From positions 10,850,001 to 10,914,000 of the forward strand of contig NC_062252.1 in NCBI RefSeq assembly GCF_905475465.1: a stretch of DNA of 64,000 nucleotides, written 5' to 3'. The notes under the pieces were generated by a model. The model made no database searches. It was given only the letters and a program-made list of their open reading frames with translations, and was not told the DNA's origin. A program made the position numbers and the translations under genes. This document shows positions 33,329-45,179 of the stretch, piece after piece (the first letter of the stretch is position 1; each line of letters begins with the position of its first letter). This stretch comes from Pieris napi (lineage: Eukaryota > Arthropoda > Insecta > Lepidoptera > Pieridae).

Positions 33329-33632
33329 CAATTCTTAAAAGGCCGGCAACGCAGTCGCGAGCCCTCTGGAATTCATAGTGTCCACGGGCGGCGGTACTAA
33401 AAACTTAGCGATTAAAAAGAGTGGCGGAAAGTTTCTTGCCAGTTCTTCTTACCCGCTCTACGCCCTTGAATTGCGAACTGGTAGTAAATGTAAATTTAGA
33501 ATTAATTTAACTTATTTTTTGACGTTCATAAGTGTACTTGTTTACCTATATGAATAAAGATATTTTGAGTTTGAGTTTGTCAGTGAACATCTGGTGAGCC
33601 TCCTGCCCGTTTGCCCGCTGTTCTATAAAAAA
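33329..33632 (+). repeat. LINE-A 3' end split by a LINE-B 3' end
   Basis: CCAATTCTTAAAAGGCCGGC to GGGCGGCGGTA at left; AACATCTGGTGAGCCTCCTG at right. Between them (about 33395-33580) lies a LINE-B tail. Confidence 0.8.
33395..33580 (+). repeat. LINE-B 3' end, nested
   Basis: TTAGCGATTAAAAAGAGTGG, CTACGCCCTTGAATTGCG, GACGTTCATAAGTG, ATATGAATAAAGA, then TTTGAGTTTGAGTTTG tail. Confidence 0.82.
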
Positions 33633-33639
33633 AGCGTGA

Positions 33640-34375
33640 GTATCTTTTATTTACGCGCGTAAGAAGTTCTACTTCTTCGGCATTATTAAAAATAGTTTTT
33701 GATTGCATGCAAATAATTAATTACAATTAAATAATCAAAGTCTGGAAAAGGAGTCATTATAGTCAATAAAGTTCAGTTTACATTTGAAAAATTAAATACA
33801 TAAATATTTATTATTATTCTCTTACATTAAGTGTAACATAAATTCTATTATACCAAGGGATCCAACACGGCTGCGGGTGCCTGCATGTTGCACCGCGCTA
33901 TACTCGAAGAATTGTTACGCCATGGCTGTGAGAATATTTAATCACCTTCCTAAAAATTATAGATCACTGCCATGTAATGTTTTCAAGGGGAAGGTGATTA
34001 GATTTTTAAAGTCAAGGTGCTTTTACAGCGTAACCGAGTATTTAGAATATAAGTTTAACAATTACTCATAAATGACTTCTTATTATGACATTTGCATGCC
34101 TGTTATTGTATGGCTGATTGTGCGGACTTTTCTTGTTGTTGTTTTTATTTTATTTTGTACCACTATCATTGCAAATAAAGGATTTATTTATTTATTTATT
34201 TATTTATTATTCGAATGTTGTTTTTAAATTATGTCCAATGCCATAGCATCTTCCGTGGGCAACTTCATTCTGTTAATTTTGTGTCACGGTGCGCGCGATA
34301 TATTTCACTCTCATCAATTTTATATAACGCGCCTAAAGAAGTATAACTTCAAAAATATTATAAAAATGTTTGTCC
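33640..34375 (+). repeat. Rep-2-related element split by a LINE end
   Basis: CGTAAGAAGTTCTACTTC to TGTAACATAAATTCTATTAT at left and TTCGAATGTTGTTTTT to GCGCCTAAAGAAGTATAAC at right. The intact homologue is 61086-61470. Both ends carry GAAGTNNNACTTC-type palindromes. Confidence 0.75.
33854..34205 (+). pseudogene. LINE RT C-terminus and 3' tail, nested
   Basis: Encodes MPACCTALYSKNCYAMAVR, IFNHLPKNYRSLPCNVFKG and FYSVTEYLEY, the usual C-terminus of CR1/Jockey-group RT proteins, then a 3' UTR and AAATAAAGGATTTATTTATT tail. 5'-truncated copy inserted in the Rep-2-related element. Confidence 0.75.
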
Positions 34376-34614
34376 GTAAATATATTTTACGAGATAAAAT
34401 CGGAGTTTCCTCTAGTTTTTCCTCACCTATTTAACATGCAGAGCATCGTTATGTAAGCTTTAAGAAACTTAACCCAGTAACCGGCTTATAGTAAGCGTCT
34501 TATCATATCTATATTGTGCACCAGTAATTTTCTTTCAAAGTAAGATTATACCGTCTTATAATTACCATAATAAGGGTACCAATGATTAGGTGTTTAAATG
34601 TAAAAATAAAATAA

Positions 34615-34662
34615 ATCAGTGGTACTGCAACCTTTTTAGGTCTGGGCCTCAGAGCGCTGTAA
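34615..34662 (-). repeat. SINE-1 3' fragment
   Basis: CAGTGGTACTGCAACC and TTTTAGGTCTGGGCCTCAG; only the tail. Confidence 0.65.
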
Positions 34663-34721
34663 GAAAAATCTTAGGGTTAGAAGACGGGAAATAGGAGAAG
34701 ATATGCCCATCTCCTTTCTTT

Positions 34722-35005
34722 TTTTAGAACAAGGGGCAAATAGGCAGGAGGCTCACCTGATGTTAAGTGATACCGCCGCCCATGGACACTCTCAATGACA
34801 GAGGGCTCGCGAATGCCGGCTTTTTTAAGAATTGGTACGCTATCTCCTTGAAGTCAAATTGGGTCGGAATAATTCAGTGGGTTCCACAAAGTGGTGGTGT
34901 GCGGCAAAGACTGCCTTAAAAACGCTCAGTTATGGAACGACAGACGCCGAGGTGATACGGGAGAATTTCGTATTCTGCCTCAATTTCATAACTGTCACAT
35001 AACCG
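34722..35005 (-). repeat. LINE-A 3' end
   Basis: GGCAGGAGGCTCACCTGATG, ATACCGCCGCCCATGG, AATTCAGTGGGTTCCAC, GTGGTGTGCGGCAAAG. The plus-strand ORF at 34891 is its antisense. Confidence 0.85.
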
Positions 35006-35189
35006 TCACATTGAAAACAGGCATGACAACTACCTCGTTCATTAAGGTAACCATTCTGACTTATATGTCGTCAAGAATATATTGTATTTGACATAAAGGA
35101 GTTATAGTTCGTTGAGGCTGGTTTTGGAATCTTACCCATTTATTTAAGAACATAATATTCATTAGATTGTTTTATGTTGTTACTTCAAA

Positions 35190-35570
35190 TACATAATTAT
35201 TAAAGTGACGGTGAGAGACTCTGTTTCCGAACTTAGACTCTCATTAGGTCTGTTCTGCGTAAAGTCCTGGCTCACTAAGAAAGCCTAACTCCTTCGAGAA
35301 GCACAAATGCCTCCTTGTCAATTCGTAGGCTTCACGGAGCGACCTCACTGTTCCGAGGATTTCTTCACGTTGTTTAGCCACAGCCTCGCATTCCAGGATT
35401 ACATGGGTGACTGATTCCTCTGCGCTGAAACAGCCTCTGCACATGGGGCTGTCTGTCCGAGATAATGTCCCGTAACTGTCCCTATCATTGTTTTAAGATT
35501 AGTTCTGTTTAGGTTTAGAAGTCGCTTTGTCATTAGCGGGTTAACTGCTGGCAGATCCAGATTGTATTAC
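35190..35570 (-). pseudogene. Non-LTR retrotransposon C-terminal zinc-knuckle fragment
   Basis: MCRGCFSAEESVTHVILEC (CX2C...HX4C) followed by REEILGTVRSLREAYEL: the region after RNase H in R1/Jockey/I-type ORF2 proteins. Just upstream (35450-35560), in a shifted frame, LLNLNRTNLKTMIG and TGHYLG fit the same protein, so there is a frameshift. Confidence 0.65.
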
Positions 35571-35754
35571 CAATAGAAATATTAAAATAGACCCATGGAT
35601 TTTATTAAATAAATAAGTGTATAAGAATTATCTTAGGTGTTCTAATCCAGAAGATGATGAAGATGTTTCTTAAAATAATAGTTGTTCAAACTAGCTATTC
35701 GCATCTTATCTCGTACAGCAAGATTTTAAGTTTTCTTCTAGTGGCACTTTATTG

Positions 35755-35990
35755 CTAAAGGTTGGCTGTTAACAACTTGAATTGTCGGGTATCTTGCGCT
35801 AGTCTTAACAGTTCCTCGATAGATGTAATGGTGTTTCACTCTCGTACGTTCCACAACCACGACTTCTTCCTTCTCCGTCTCTTGTCTTGAATTTTGCCCA
35901 TTATTAAAAGCTGCAATAATCGATGATGACGCAAAACGTGTCTGATATGAAACGTGTGCATAATGCATATACTTTCGTGTCGTCTCGATT
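35755..35990 (-). pseudogene. RTE-type C-terminus, decayed
   Basis: In the frame that is not the longest ORF: RRKKSWLWNVRE, stop, NTITSIEELLRLAQ. Same motif as 37215 (KKSWLRNVREWT). The ORF printed in another frame is a shadow. Confidence 0.6.
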
Positions 35991-36334
35991 CCTTAAAAGA
36001 CTATTTCACACGTCACTCTTTGGATCCACTCGATGCGAAGCAAGTAAAGATTTTAGTGACACAAATGTTTAGTGAGAAATTCAGCGACTAAAATTGTATT
36101 GAATACAATCCTTCCGCTCTAACTGAGCCCGCACATCCAAAACTGATACTGTCACGTAACGCCGCGTGACAGCGCGCTACAATTGCACTTGGCTTTAGGC
36201 GGGTTAACAGTTTGCACGTCTTCACGCTAGTTGGGATTTCGTTGGCTCTTGTTGCGCTTACGTTGGATATATTGCTTGGAACAATAATTGCGCTCAATTT
36301 GACACCATTAAAATATAAATTGGCACTACACTAC

Positions 36335-36600
36335 TAAACAGTGGCACTACAACCTTTTTAGGTCTGGGCCTCAGATTTCTGTATCTGTTTCATGATCATT
36401 TATCAATCTAATAGGCAAGTAGGTGATCAGCCTCCTGTGCCTGACACACGCCGTTGCCTGTATGGGTCTAAGGTAACCCGGTTTCCATAGGTTTTTCTTC
36501 ACCGTTCGAGTGAATGTTGAGTGCGAACATACAAATAAAGTCCATTGGTGCAAAGCCGGAGATCGAACCTAAGACCTCATGACAGTCGCACTATTACCGT
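36335..36600 (-). repeat. SINE-1 copy
   Basis: GTGGCACTACAACC, TTTTTAGGTCTGGGCCTCAG, CTGTTTCATGATCATTTATC, GGTGATCAGCCTCCTGTGCC, GGAGATCGAACCTAAGACC. Nearly complete; head lost. Confidence 0.88.
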
Positions 36601-37214
36601 AAATCATTTAAACGAAAAACCATTAATTTTTAGTTCGACAAGGTACATAAGAGATTTGCAAAACCGGAAATTAAAGTAAACCTTTATCAGTGGACAAATT
36701 TACGACAGTTTTCACATTTTCCTCATCGGGAAAAACCAGTGAACCCACGTTTCCCGTATTTCTAACTAAACCAATAAACTATACAGAATTACCGTTCTCT
36801 TCCCTTTTATTATATTTTCAATGGTCGTTCCCTGAATGTATTATTCTTACTTTAATTAAGGTTTTTCCTATTAGACTTAAGCTTACTTGTTACTTTAATT
36901 ATTACATATTAATTAAGTTTTTATTAGAGCTTTTGATTAGAATTTCTAGGAATTATACCTCAGTGAAGAATGATTATTTAAAGTGTATAAATAAAATACG
37001 ATCTCAATTTTGTATAATTAATATCACGATAAACATTCAATGTTCACGTCTTTCATAATAATCTTAGAAATGAAATTACTAAATGAAAACGTCTAAATTA
37101 TTTGCGTATAGACTATATATAAGTTTGTATTTATTATTTTCACTTGAATTAATTTGTTTTGTAGATATTAGTTTAGTATTATTCTTGTATTGTAATATTT
37201 AATAAATTTAAAGA
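36601..37214. other. AT-rich DNA, nothing recognised
   Basis: The 122-codon AT-rich ORF at 36690 has no domain, no splice context and a low-complexity composition. Confidence 0.4.
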
Positions 37215-37905
37215 CATTGTTACGGGTTTGGGGATCGATAACGCCGTAGATCTCAATTCCTCTCCATTGCTGGAGGTTGACCGTCAGTATCTTAAAGCTG
37301 GTATTGTCCTGATCAGATCCAGCAACTTTTCCGCAGTCGCAATATCCGTCCACTCTCTAACGTTGCGAAGCCATGATTTCTTCCTTCCAACACTCTGTTT
37401 ACCCTGGATTTCAGGAAGGATGAAAAAAAAACGACTATAGCACCACAAATGCTTTTAAGCGCCGGCGGGTATCTTCTTTAATTGGTGCTTATCCGGAGCT
37501 GTATATATTCGGTTGGGCTGATCTTCTTTAGAGAAAGCATTATTGGGTGCCTATCTCGAACCTAATTCGGTGTTTTGCTGATGATTTTTTCTGATTTACC
37601 AAAAATTTGTGGTAACTTTATTGTATGTTAATTTTAATTGTATTTTTTAATATTTTTTTTTGTAATACTTATGTATACTTCAATTCTCATACATTTTAGA
37701 TGGAAGATTTTGTGAAATATGCCGTAGATTTAGTACTATGTATGATGTGGTGAACTTTAATAAATAAATAAATTGTCCAAGCTTCCCAGCCGTACAGAAC
37801 AATTGGCAATATGTAACAAAGGAGAACTAGGACTCGGAGTTTAATGGTCAAGTGACGACAGCACAAATTGCACACAAATTACTGGGAGAAATACAAAAAT
37901 AAATG
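37215..37905 (-). pseudogene. RTE-type element with a nested insertion
   Basis: Read right to left: 37905-37777 encodes LTIKLRVLVLLCYILPIVLYGWEAWTI-like sequence (seen as LRVLVLLCYILP and VLYGWEAWTI), then about 37441-37765 is foreign, then 37440-37215 encodes GRKKSWLRNVREWTDI and EKLLDLIRTIPALRY. Both parts belong to the RTE RT-to-C-terminal region. Confidence 0.68.
37441..37766 (+). repeat. Insertion in the RTE remnant with LINE-like tail
   Basis: Ends ATGTATGATGTGGTGAAC, TTTAATAAATAAATAAA. Similar GTATGATGTGG...AATAAATA strings occur at 30430 and, reversed, near 39810. Family unknown. Confidence 0.45.
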
Positions 37906-38204
37906 CACACTGTTATTAATTACGTCAATTATCGCGCACTTAACACCGTACTTAATCACTTGTCTTTACTTTTACTTTTAATTTCTTTTTTAGAGTCAAT
38001 CTCTCGGAATCGCACTCAAACTGAAGTGGGCGTTTTGGCCCGTTACATAATAATCGTGATCGATATCCAGAACTTTTTCGAAAGTAAGAAAGATCGTACT
38101 TGTTCTTCATCAGTCTCGGACATTCAACACTGTCTCACACTTTGAAATGTTTCATAACCAAAGGGATATAACCAGTCCTGAAAACTGTATAAGGTTTATT
38201 GTTA

Positions 38205-38530
38205 TGTTACAGGAGGCAGACGGGCAGGAGGCTCACCTGATGTTAGGTGATACCACCGACCATGGATACTCGCAGCGCCCATGGACACTCGAAGGCTCGC
38301 AAGTGCGTTGCCGGACTATTGAGAATTGGTACGCTGTTTTCTTGAAGGACCCTAAGTCGAATTGGTTCGGAAACTCAAACACTTCAGTGGGCAGCTGGTT
38401 CCACATAGTGGTGGTGCGCGGCAGAAATTGCTTTAAGAATCGCTTAGTTGTGGAACGACGTACGTCAAGGTGATATGGATGGTATTTTGTATTCTGCTTT
38501 GACGTCCGATGATGAAACTCAGAAAGCTAC
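38205..38530 (-). repeat. LINE-A 3' end
   Basis: GGAGGCAGACGGGCAGGAGG, CACCTGATGTTAGG, CACTTCAGTGGGCAGCTGG, GTAACAGC. Contains a short duplication (CCATGGATACTCG / CCATGGACACTCG). The 108-codon ORF on the plus strand is its antisense. Confidence 0.85.
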
Positions 38531-39434
38531 ACTTGCTCTGTAACAGCTTGAAAAAAAGTTTCAGTCTCCTGAAATCTTTATGTAAATTACACAATTCTGG
38601 TATGGGAAAACGGTCATAAATCCAGCCAGCTGAAACCGACTTAGTTGTAGAAAGTTCGAATAATTACTTAAATTTCTACACATATAGGATCTAATACAAA
38701 TGCGCGTAGGCAAATAATCCTTTAAAAAATTAAAGCTAAGAAATAAAACTGAATTTCTTATTCGTTTCAAAATAGAACGATCAAATTTGCGTTGACTTAA
38801 GGAAACCCGAATCTTACAAAGTTTCTAATGAAATTACTTCATACAACATTCAAAACCATAAGGAAATAATGCAGATGACACAGCGATAAGCTGTAGCGTT
38901 GAATTTGCGTTACCAAAGATGTCAAGAAATTCCAACATTATTTGTATGAAGGGCTAAGTTAAGAAGATATACCGCATCTCTTCACTTACCTATTACTTTA
39001 AGTTACCATATGGAGGCAATACATTAAAAAAAACGTGGGGTATGCATCAATGCCTTAATAGAAAGGACCAAGGACCAAAGGATAATCAAACTAGACACAA
39101 TCATCTGATTGTAATCTAGTTATACAGGTTTATATTTGCTTTTTATTTTCGAAAAAGAAATTAACTTTTACGTAGCTCATACACTTTTTGACTCCAATAT
39201 AATTATTTCTGTTTTATAAAGAATAATGTAAAATCTATAGTTGGAATATTTGTAAATATGCGAGCACCATGTACCTACATAATAATAAAGTTTTCTGCTG
39301 CATTATTTTTTATAACACCATGCGCCTATTTTATTTTCCTATACTAGTTCTAGTTGTTCTAGGTACATGGTCTTCACATATAATTATCAAATCAATGTAG
39401 GTATATAAGATATTGTACAAACCATTTTATAAGA
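38531..39434. other. AT-rich DNA, nothing recognised
   Basis: No supported feature. Confidence 0.45.
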
Positions 39435-39592
39435 GTAAGTATAGAGTTTCTTGCCCAATCTCCATATGACACTAGTAGTGTTTTGGAAACTTTTGGAAGG
39501 GGCAACTAGTTTTTTTTTAAATATTTTTAACTTATAATTTTGCCTTTAATAGGCCTTTTTGAAATAAATGATTTGGCTTTGACTTTGAAAGG
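39435..39592 (+). repeat. LINE 3' tail (LINE-B/C type)
   Basis: GAGTTTCTTGCCC, then TTTGAAATAAATGATTTGGC and a TTTGACTTTGA tail, as in other LINE-B/C ends. Confidence 0.55.
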
Positions 39593-40479
39593 AATTAAAT
39601 AATGAAATAGATTTTACCTATTATAGTTCTACTTAATATTTTGTATGATATGGCCTATTACATTCATCATTAATCAAAGGGCGTCGATTCACCCTCGTCC
39701 TAATTATTCTACCTTCAAAGCTACGGACATCAGTCAGTATATGTAGTATATATATATACTACATATGTGTAGCTATATATATATACATATGCATTTATAT
39801 ATTAAATACCACATCATACATAACAAAATTTCTTCTCTTCTCTTAAAAAAATAAATAGTTAACCATTTAAAGATACTTTAGCAGATTAGATGCCTGGCGT
39901 CTTACTATTTTATTTAATTGTTGTGGCCGATTATATCAAGCTCAGAGTTAGAAAGATTCTGCTCTTCTTGGAAATTAATAAGGGATGACCATTTTGTAAG
40001 AGGTTATTATTTTGTATTACCATTTAACAATTTATTCAAAATCCATACATTCATTTTAATAATGATATTAGTTTTGACGTTACAGAGTTACATTGATATG
40101 ACTATATATAATAGGTTATTAAACAAAATAAAAAGAACGTAGACCTTCAAATGGGGCATGGTATAAGACATGAGCATTACAAATTACCACTGAAGCCGAA
40201 GTTACTTGACAACAACTTACTGCCAACCAGGCTAAATCTTTAAAAAAATTGCATTTACACTTAATGTTATTAAATTAGTTAAAAGATATGATCGTAACTT
40301 AAACCCGCGAATTGTACCATTGTAGTCCTTGTCTAATTATTACAAAGGAACAATGTACGTAATTTGATTGGTATATATTGATTTAGGAACTTGAGTAATA
40401 TTAAATAGTTTGTATAGTTTATTCTAATATGTTAACATTATTCGTAATATTTTGATGGAATGTTATTTTGCTAAATAAA
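39593..40479. other. AT-rich DNA with a 28-bp palindrome
   Basis: No gene. 39739-39766 is a perfect palindrome with GTAGTATATATATATACTAC at its core; low-complexity AT follows to 39800. Confidence 0.5.
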
Positions 40480-40785
40480 AAAAATTAGTGGCACTATAAC
40501 CTTCATTGGTCTGGACTTAGATTTACGTATCTGTTCCATGATCATTTGTTAATGTAATAGGCAATAATAGATCAGCTTCCTGTGCCTGACTTGCCGTCGG
40601 CTTTTTGGATCTAAGGCAAGCCGGTTTCCTCACGATGTGTTCCTTCACCGTTCGAGCGAATGTTAAATGTGCACTTAGAAAAAAAGCCGATTGGTGCACA
40701 GTCGGAGGATCGAACCAACGACCTCAGGGATGAGATTCGCTCGCTGAAGCCACTCGGCCAACACCGACTTTTGCCTCACAGTACA
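40480..40785 (-). repeat. SINE-1, full length
   Basis: TAGTGGCACTATAACC to CGCTGAAGCCACTCGGCC. All internal landmarks present (CACGATGTGTTCCTTCACCG, GGAGGATCGAACC). Confidence 0.88.
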
Positions 40786-41154
40786 AGCAAGTACTCAAAC
40801 ACTAAATCAACGCAATAATCGCACTCCTAACCAAAAATGCAATGAATTGTTATAAGAGATATATGATTTGTCGTTGAATTTTAATATCACAGCCAAGAAC
40901 TAAGTTTGAGTAAGATCAAACGAAACTTATATCAAGATTGCAGAATGCAATATGTTTGAAATTGCAAATAATATTAAGCTTATATGACGTTGGTCCTTTG
41001 TCGCGATATCCATTGAGCACGTCAAGCATCATGCCGGGACGCTAATAATTTTATGCGAGTTTGCACTTTGAGCTCCAATACTATATTAGTTTATTATTTT
41101 ATTACTCTAATCAAAACTCTAATCAAAATAGTTCTTCAAAAGGTATCGGGACGT
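40786..41154. other. AT-rich DNA, nothing recognised
   Basis: No supported feature. Confidence 0.45.
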
Positions 41155-41410
41155 CACAACCCCAACAGCCACTGGTGAAATAACCTGTGACAGAGGTTAT
41201 TTCGTCAGCGCAATTAGTCAAACCCTTTCTAGTGGGAGTGCCATGCTGTTGCCTTCGAGCTTCAGCCAAATGGGCAGGCACGACCGGGCAGTACCACTGT
41301 CTTTAAAAAAAACCGGCGGGAAGTGATTCAATATATTCACCTTATTGTACTCGCGTTTCGTGCGGTGAGAGAGATTGCCGAGCAAGTTAAATATGAAGGT
41401 GCAAAAACAA
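41155..41410 (+). repeat. Rep-4 copy 2
   Basis: GTGCCATGCTGTTGCC, GAGCTTCAGCCAAATGGGC, CACCTTATTGTACTCGCG, TTTCGTGCGG: matches 20800-21065. Includes AATAACCTGTGACAGAGGTTATT, a short hairpin (41180-41205). Confidence 0.6.
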
Positions 41411-41443
41411 TAAGAATAATGTCAGAATAAGCATAGTATATAT

Positions 41444-41768
41444 GTTAACGTAAAATTGTAAATACCGTTAGATTGTAATCTATCTCGCGAGATTATAAAC
41501 TGTCGAAAGATTGTGAACCTCAGCGTACTGCTTACAATTTAACGTATACTACTATAAAGTCTACTATAAAGCCGACCAATCAGGGACAACCTTCAGACAG
41601 TTGACAATTATAAGATTGTAATTTGACGGTTTCACTTCGATAGATTACAATGTACCGAATAATTATACGTTAAATTGTAAGCAGTTCGTTGAGGTTCACA
41701 ATCTTTCGACAGTTTACAATCTCGCGAGATAGATTACAATCTAACGGTTTTTACAATTTTACGGTGAC
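41444..41768. mobile_element. 325-bp MITE with about 105-bp inverted ends
   Basis: Left GTTAACGTAAAATTGTAAAT and right complement GTCACCGTAAAATTGTAAAA; arms share AGATTGTAATCTATCTCGCG, GAGATT and TAAACTGTCGAAAGATTGTG. Flanked by ATAT. No coding capacity. Confidence 0.85.
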
Positions 41769-41879
41769 ATATATAAGTATGTATACTTATACTGTTTTAT
41801 ATGTAATATATAAGTATATTAGAAATATGTTAGTATAGCATATGTCTGGCAAATAGCAGGCCACAGGCTTCTACATAAA

Positions 41880-42030
41880 AATATCAGTGGCTACCTTTTT
41901 AGTCAGGTCAGTGTGTCAGGCACAGGAAACTGATCATCTACTTGCATATTAGACATAATATGCTCATGAAACAGATTCAGAAATCTGAGGCCCAGACCTA
42001 AAAAGGTTGTAGCAGCACTGATTCATTTTT
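41880..42030 (+). repeat. SINE-1 3' part
   Basis: GTGTGTCAGGCACAGGAAAC, CTACTTGCATATTAG, GAAATCTGAGGCCCAGACC. An antisense-looking CAGTGGCTACC head may be a rearrangement. Confidence 0.78.
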
Positions 42031-42417
42031 TTGTTTAAATTACAATTAAGTAGCACGATTAGTAGTAAAAAATAACCTCCTTTAAAGACACTTTCTGAAG
42101 AATACTGGGTGTTGATATATCGAAAGTACCATATAAGAAATGTACCATTAATAAGTACTTTTTGTATATTTTCAGGCTTTGGTTAGTATTATAAAAGTGT
42201 TCTTTACATATATAAACGTAACACAAACGTATACATTTATCTCGTTTACGTTAATGGAGTAAAATTCGATTCACATTTGTTAGGTCAGTATAGCAATCCG
42301 CACACAAACTAATTTGCTCTTCAGAGACCTCTTAATATAGAGAGAAATGTTTCCTTGTTGATGAACACCGGTATCCAACATGGAGCCATTGTTATTATAC
42401 ACTTCGATACAAAAAGA

Positions 42418-42648
42418 TGCAGTGTTGACGTAGTGGCTTTAGCGTGAGAATCTCATCCTTGTGGTCGTAGGTTCGATCCTCATCTGTGCACCAATGGACT
42501 TTCTTTTTATGTGCACATTTAACATTCGCTCGTACGGTTAAAGAGAACATAGTGAGGAAATTGGCTTGCCTTAGACCCAAAAAGTCTACATCATGAAACA
42601 GATAAAGAAATCTGAGGCCCAGACCTAATGTTGTAGAGCCACTTATTT
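42418..42648 (+). repeat. SINE-1, internally deleted
   Basis: Head GCAGTGTTGACGTAGTGGC, B box GGTTCGATCCTC, then AAAAAGTCTACATCATGAAAC joins two distant parts, so about 60-70 bases are missing. Confidence 0.85.
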
Positions 42649-43904
42649 ATTTATTTTATAAGATGATTAGGTTCTTAAATTTAATAATTTATGTCTTACA
42701 AATAAATTTATAGACGACGCAATATTTGTTATAACTTATAAGTTAATCAATCAATATTATATAAAAAAAGTGCAGAATTATGTTAGATTACAGCTAAGTA
42801 ACAGTAGAATAAATTTAGTTAAAGTATGATCGATAAACTTTTATATTATATTCTATCATAAATACTAGGGCATAATTTATTCTTCTTCGTAGCATTCATT
42901 GCTTGAAAGCAACCGATACTTGTTAGCCTCCACTCTGGTCTATCCGCTACTTGTCTCATTATGATTTCGAGACCCATAATTGCCTTCGTTTGGGCACCAT
43001 GAACAATGGTGATCGACTCCGACTTCTTCAGGCTATATTTCTCCCTACCAGAGCTATTTACGGTAAGTTATTGATCAGTTTTTTTACTTACTTACTGGTA
43101 ATGTTTTGGGTATACGTGTTTGTATTTTTTATGGCATTAAATTGCTTTATTATATAAAAAAGGTTAAGGGTAGTGAGAAAACATGATGAAAAATGTGGTA
43201 ATTTAAAAAAGCCTTATAAAGTTAAAAAAAACTCCAAAATTTGATATAAAAATAAAACAATACCTAAATCAAGAACGTTCAATACGCGGCCATCATTGGC
43301 CATGTCTTTCGTTTTCCACTGATTTAATTTTTAACATAAATAAATACAAATTATAGCATAAAACCATCCACTGTAAGTTTAGTCCGAGTTAACAAGCCCT
43401 CTGGAGGTACGGGACACGTTGGGTTGACGCTTGTTTCAAGAAATGTATGGGCCTGTACATAAAATTTAATAAATTGCCATCTTTTTATAATAAGAAATTC
43501 AGACAGTAACATTTTTAGGGCGTGTTTTTAATTTTTTAAACATACATTTTAACCCAATTTTACACTTAAGAAACTTGGTATGAATCGCCATGACTGCGAT
43601 GAAGTAGTCAGTGAGGAATAGTAGTACATAACGTAAAATTGATGAAAGGTATTTTCATCAAATTTATTTTCTATTCTTACAATAACTATTGCGCTCGCGA
43701 TACTGCTAGCAAATGCGAACGCTTCCCATGCCGAGTCTGATTATTTAGCACTCGCAGCCCCAGACTCTCCAACATTTCCTCTATACCATACCTCTAATTA
43801 CCTTTAAAATATAATGTGATAGCAAGGCATCACTTACCTTCTTATACCTTCAACTAGTTATATTCTACCATTCCCAAGACAAAGTAAAAATTTATAAACT
43901 AACT
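42649..43904. other. AT-rich DNA, nothing firm
   Basis: No gene. 42950-43070 (GATTTCGAGACCCATAATTGC, GATCGACTCCGACTTCTTC) may be an RTE scrap. Confidence 0.35.
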
Positions 43905-44040
43905 GAATGTACGGATAGATACTCAGTTCCGGTGGCCCCAGAGCTGGTGCTTATGTATATTATGCTTATAACAGCGTATAAGTATCGCAATGCAGCGAGG
44001 AAATTCTGCTAGCGGTACACGCCACAGGGGCTTAAAGTTA
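43905..44040 (+). repeat. Rep-1 copy
   Basis: GATACTCAGTTCCGGTGGCC, AGAGCTGGTGCTTATG, a short insertion TATATTATGCTTATAACAG, then AAGTATCGCAATGCAGCGAG. Confidence 0.7.
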
Positions 44041-44619
44041 TCTTAAAACAGATTTATAACAGCCTTTAAACAGATTAACTTAAAAGAAATTTAAATTTTA
44101 TTTTTATTAATGTTTAATTATTATTATTATTACTATAAAGGTTAAGAAAATTAATGTTATGATAAATTTGTCCATCTCTCTGAATAAACTGAGTCCAGGA
44201 TCCATGTGAATGCTTCACGACTTAGGGAATCTTTAAAAGGCTATTCCACTCTTCAGCGGTAGTCAATATGGAGTAAACCTGTATAAATTCTTATTATGTC
44301 AATGCCTTGTTGTTCATTTAATAATTAGTTCAAGAAGCACTAATTACTTAGTGTCTGCCTTTTATTGTTGTCTAACAATATTGCACGCAAATCAAAGTAC
44401 GGTATAGGTATAGAATAAAAGGTATATTAAACAATACAACGGGGAATTCTGTATTGTTGTTTTGCGGGCAGATTTGAATAACTATTCTGTTTTCGTAAGC
44501 CAATTAAGTTACGACGCAGATTTAATAATAGAAATGATAAGCTTATTAATGGATGGTCTTCTCAAGATATTCCAATGAAATATATATTTAATAAAGATTT
44601 ATGAGAATCGAAATAACAG
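44041..44619. other. AT-rich DNA, nothing recognised
   Basis: No supported feature. Confidence 0.45.
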
Positions 44620-45095
44620 TTTTTGAAGTGAAACTTCTTTATCGGGGTTGGGAAAAAATTTAGTGTAACATTTTTTCGTTACGCGTCACATTTTTCCGTT
44701 ACGCGCCATGTTGCTTTTTGAAGTCAAAATTCTTTATCAGCCTTGGAATGAAAGTTCTTCGTCGACGTATGGGAGAAATTTTGTAGCAAATCGTCACGTT
44801 TTTCGGTTACGCGCCATCTTTTTCTTCCATTAATAACAAAAATATATAATAACGATAACAATGATAGTAATAATTCTATTACAATTAATGAAATTCTGTA
44901 ATAATCTTAGTAGTAATAAGGTAAAATGAAATAATTTTATTTGTATTCATGTCTATGATAATAAAAGCCTTTTGTTAAACTTTATTTAACCAATTTCGTT
45001 AAGTTGCATATAGTAGATCATTTTTCGAAAAATAAGGTCATAAAGAAGTTTCACTTCTTACGTGTGTACACCTAGTACACGCACACATTTTTTAT
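44620..45095 (+). repeat. Rep-2-related element
   Basis: Begins TTTTGAAGTGAAACTTCTTT and ends AAAGAAGTTTCACTTCTTACG, TAGTACACGCACAC, so the ends mirror each other. Left part has three TTTTTCSGTTACGCGYCA units. Confidence 0.65.
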
Positions 45096-45179
45096 TTTGG
45101 TTGTCTGAATGGAAGAGAAATAATACAAGTAAATTATGAAGTATTTGAAATTATGTTTTTGCAAGTCTGTGGAAAAGAT

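Noticed and set aside
35738..35968. 76-codon ORF as a protein
   Set aside because: Another frame of the same bases gives the RTE motif KKSWLWNVRE, so the long ORF is a shadow of a decayed RTE end.
36690..37058. 122-codon ORF as a gene
   Set aside because: AT-driven composition, no domain, no splice context, no paralogue in the window.
38147..38473. 108-codon ORF as a gene
   Set aside because: It is the antisense of the LINE-A 3' end.
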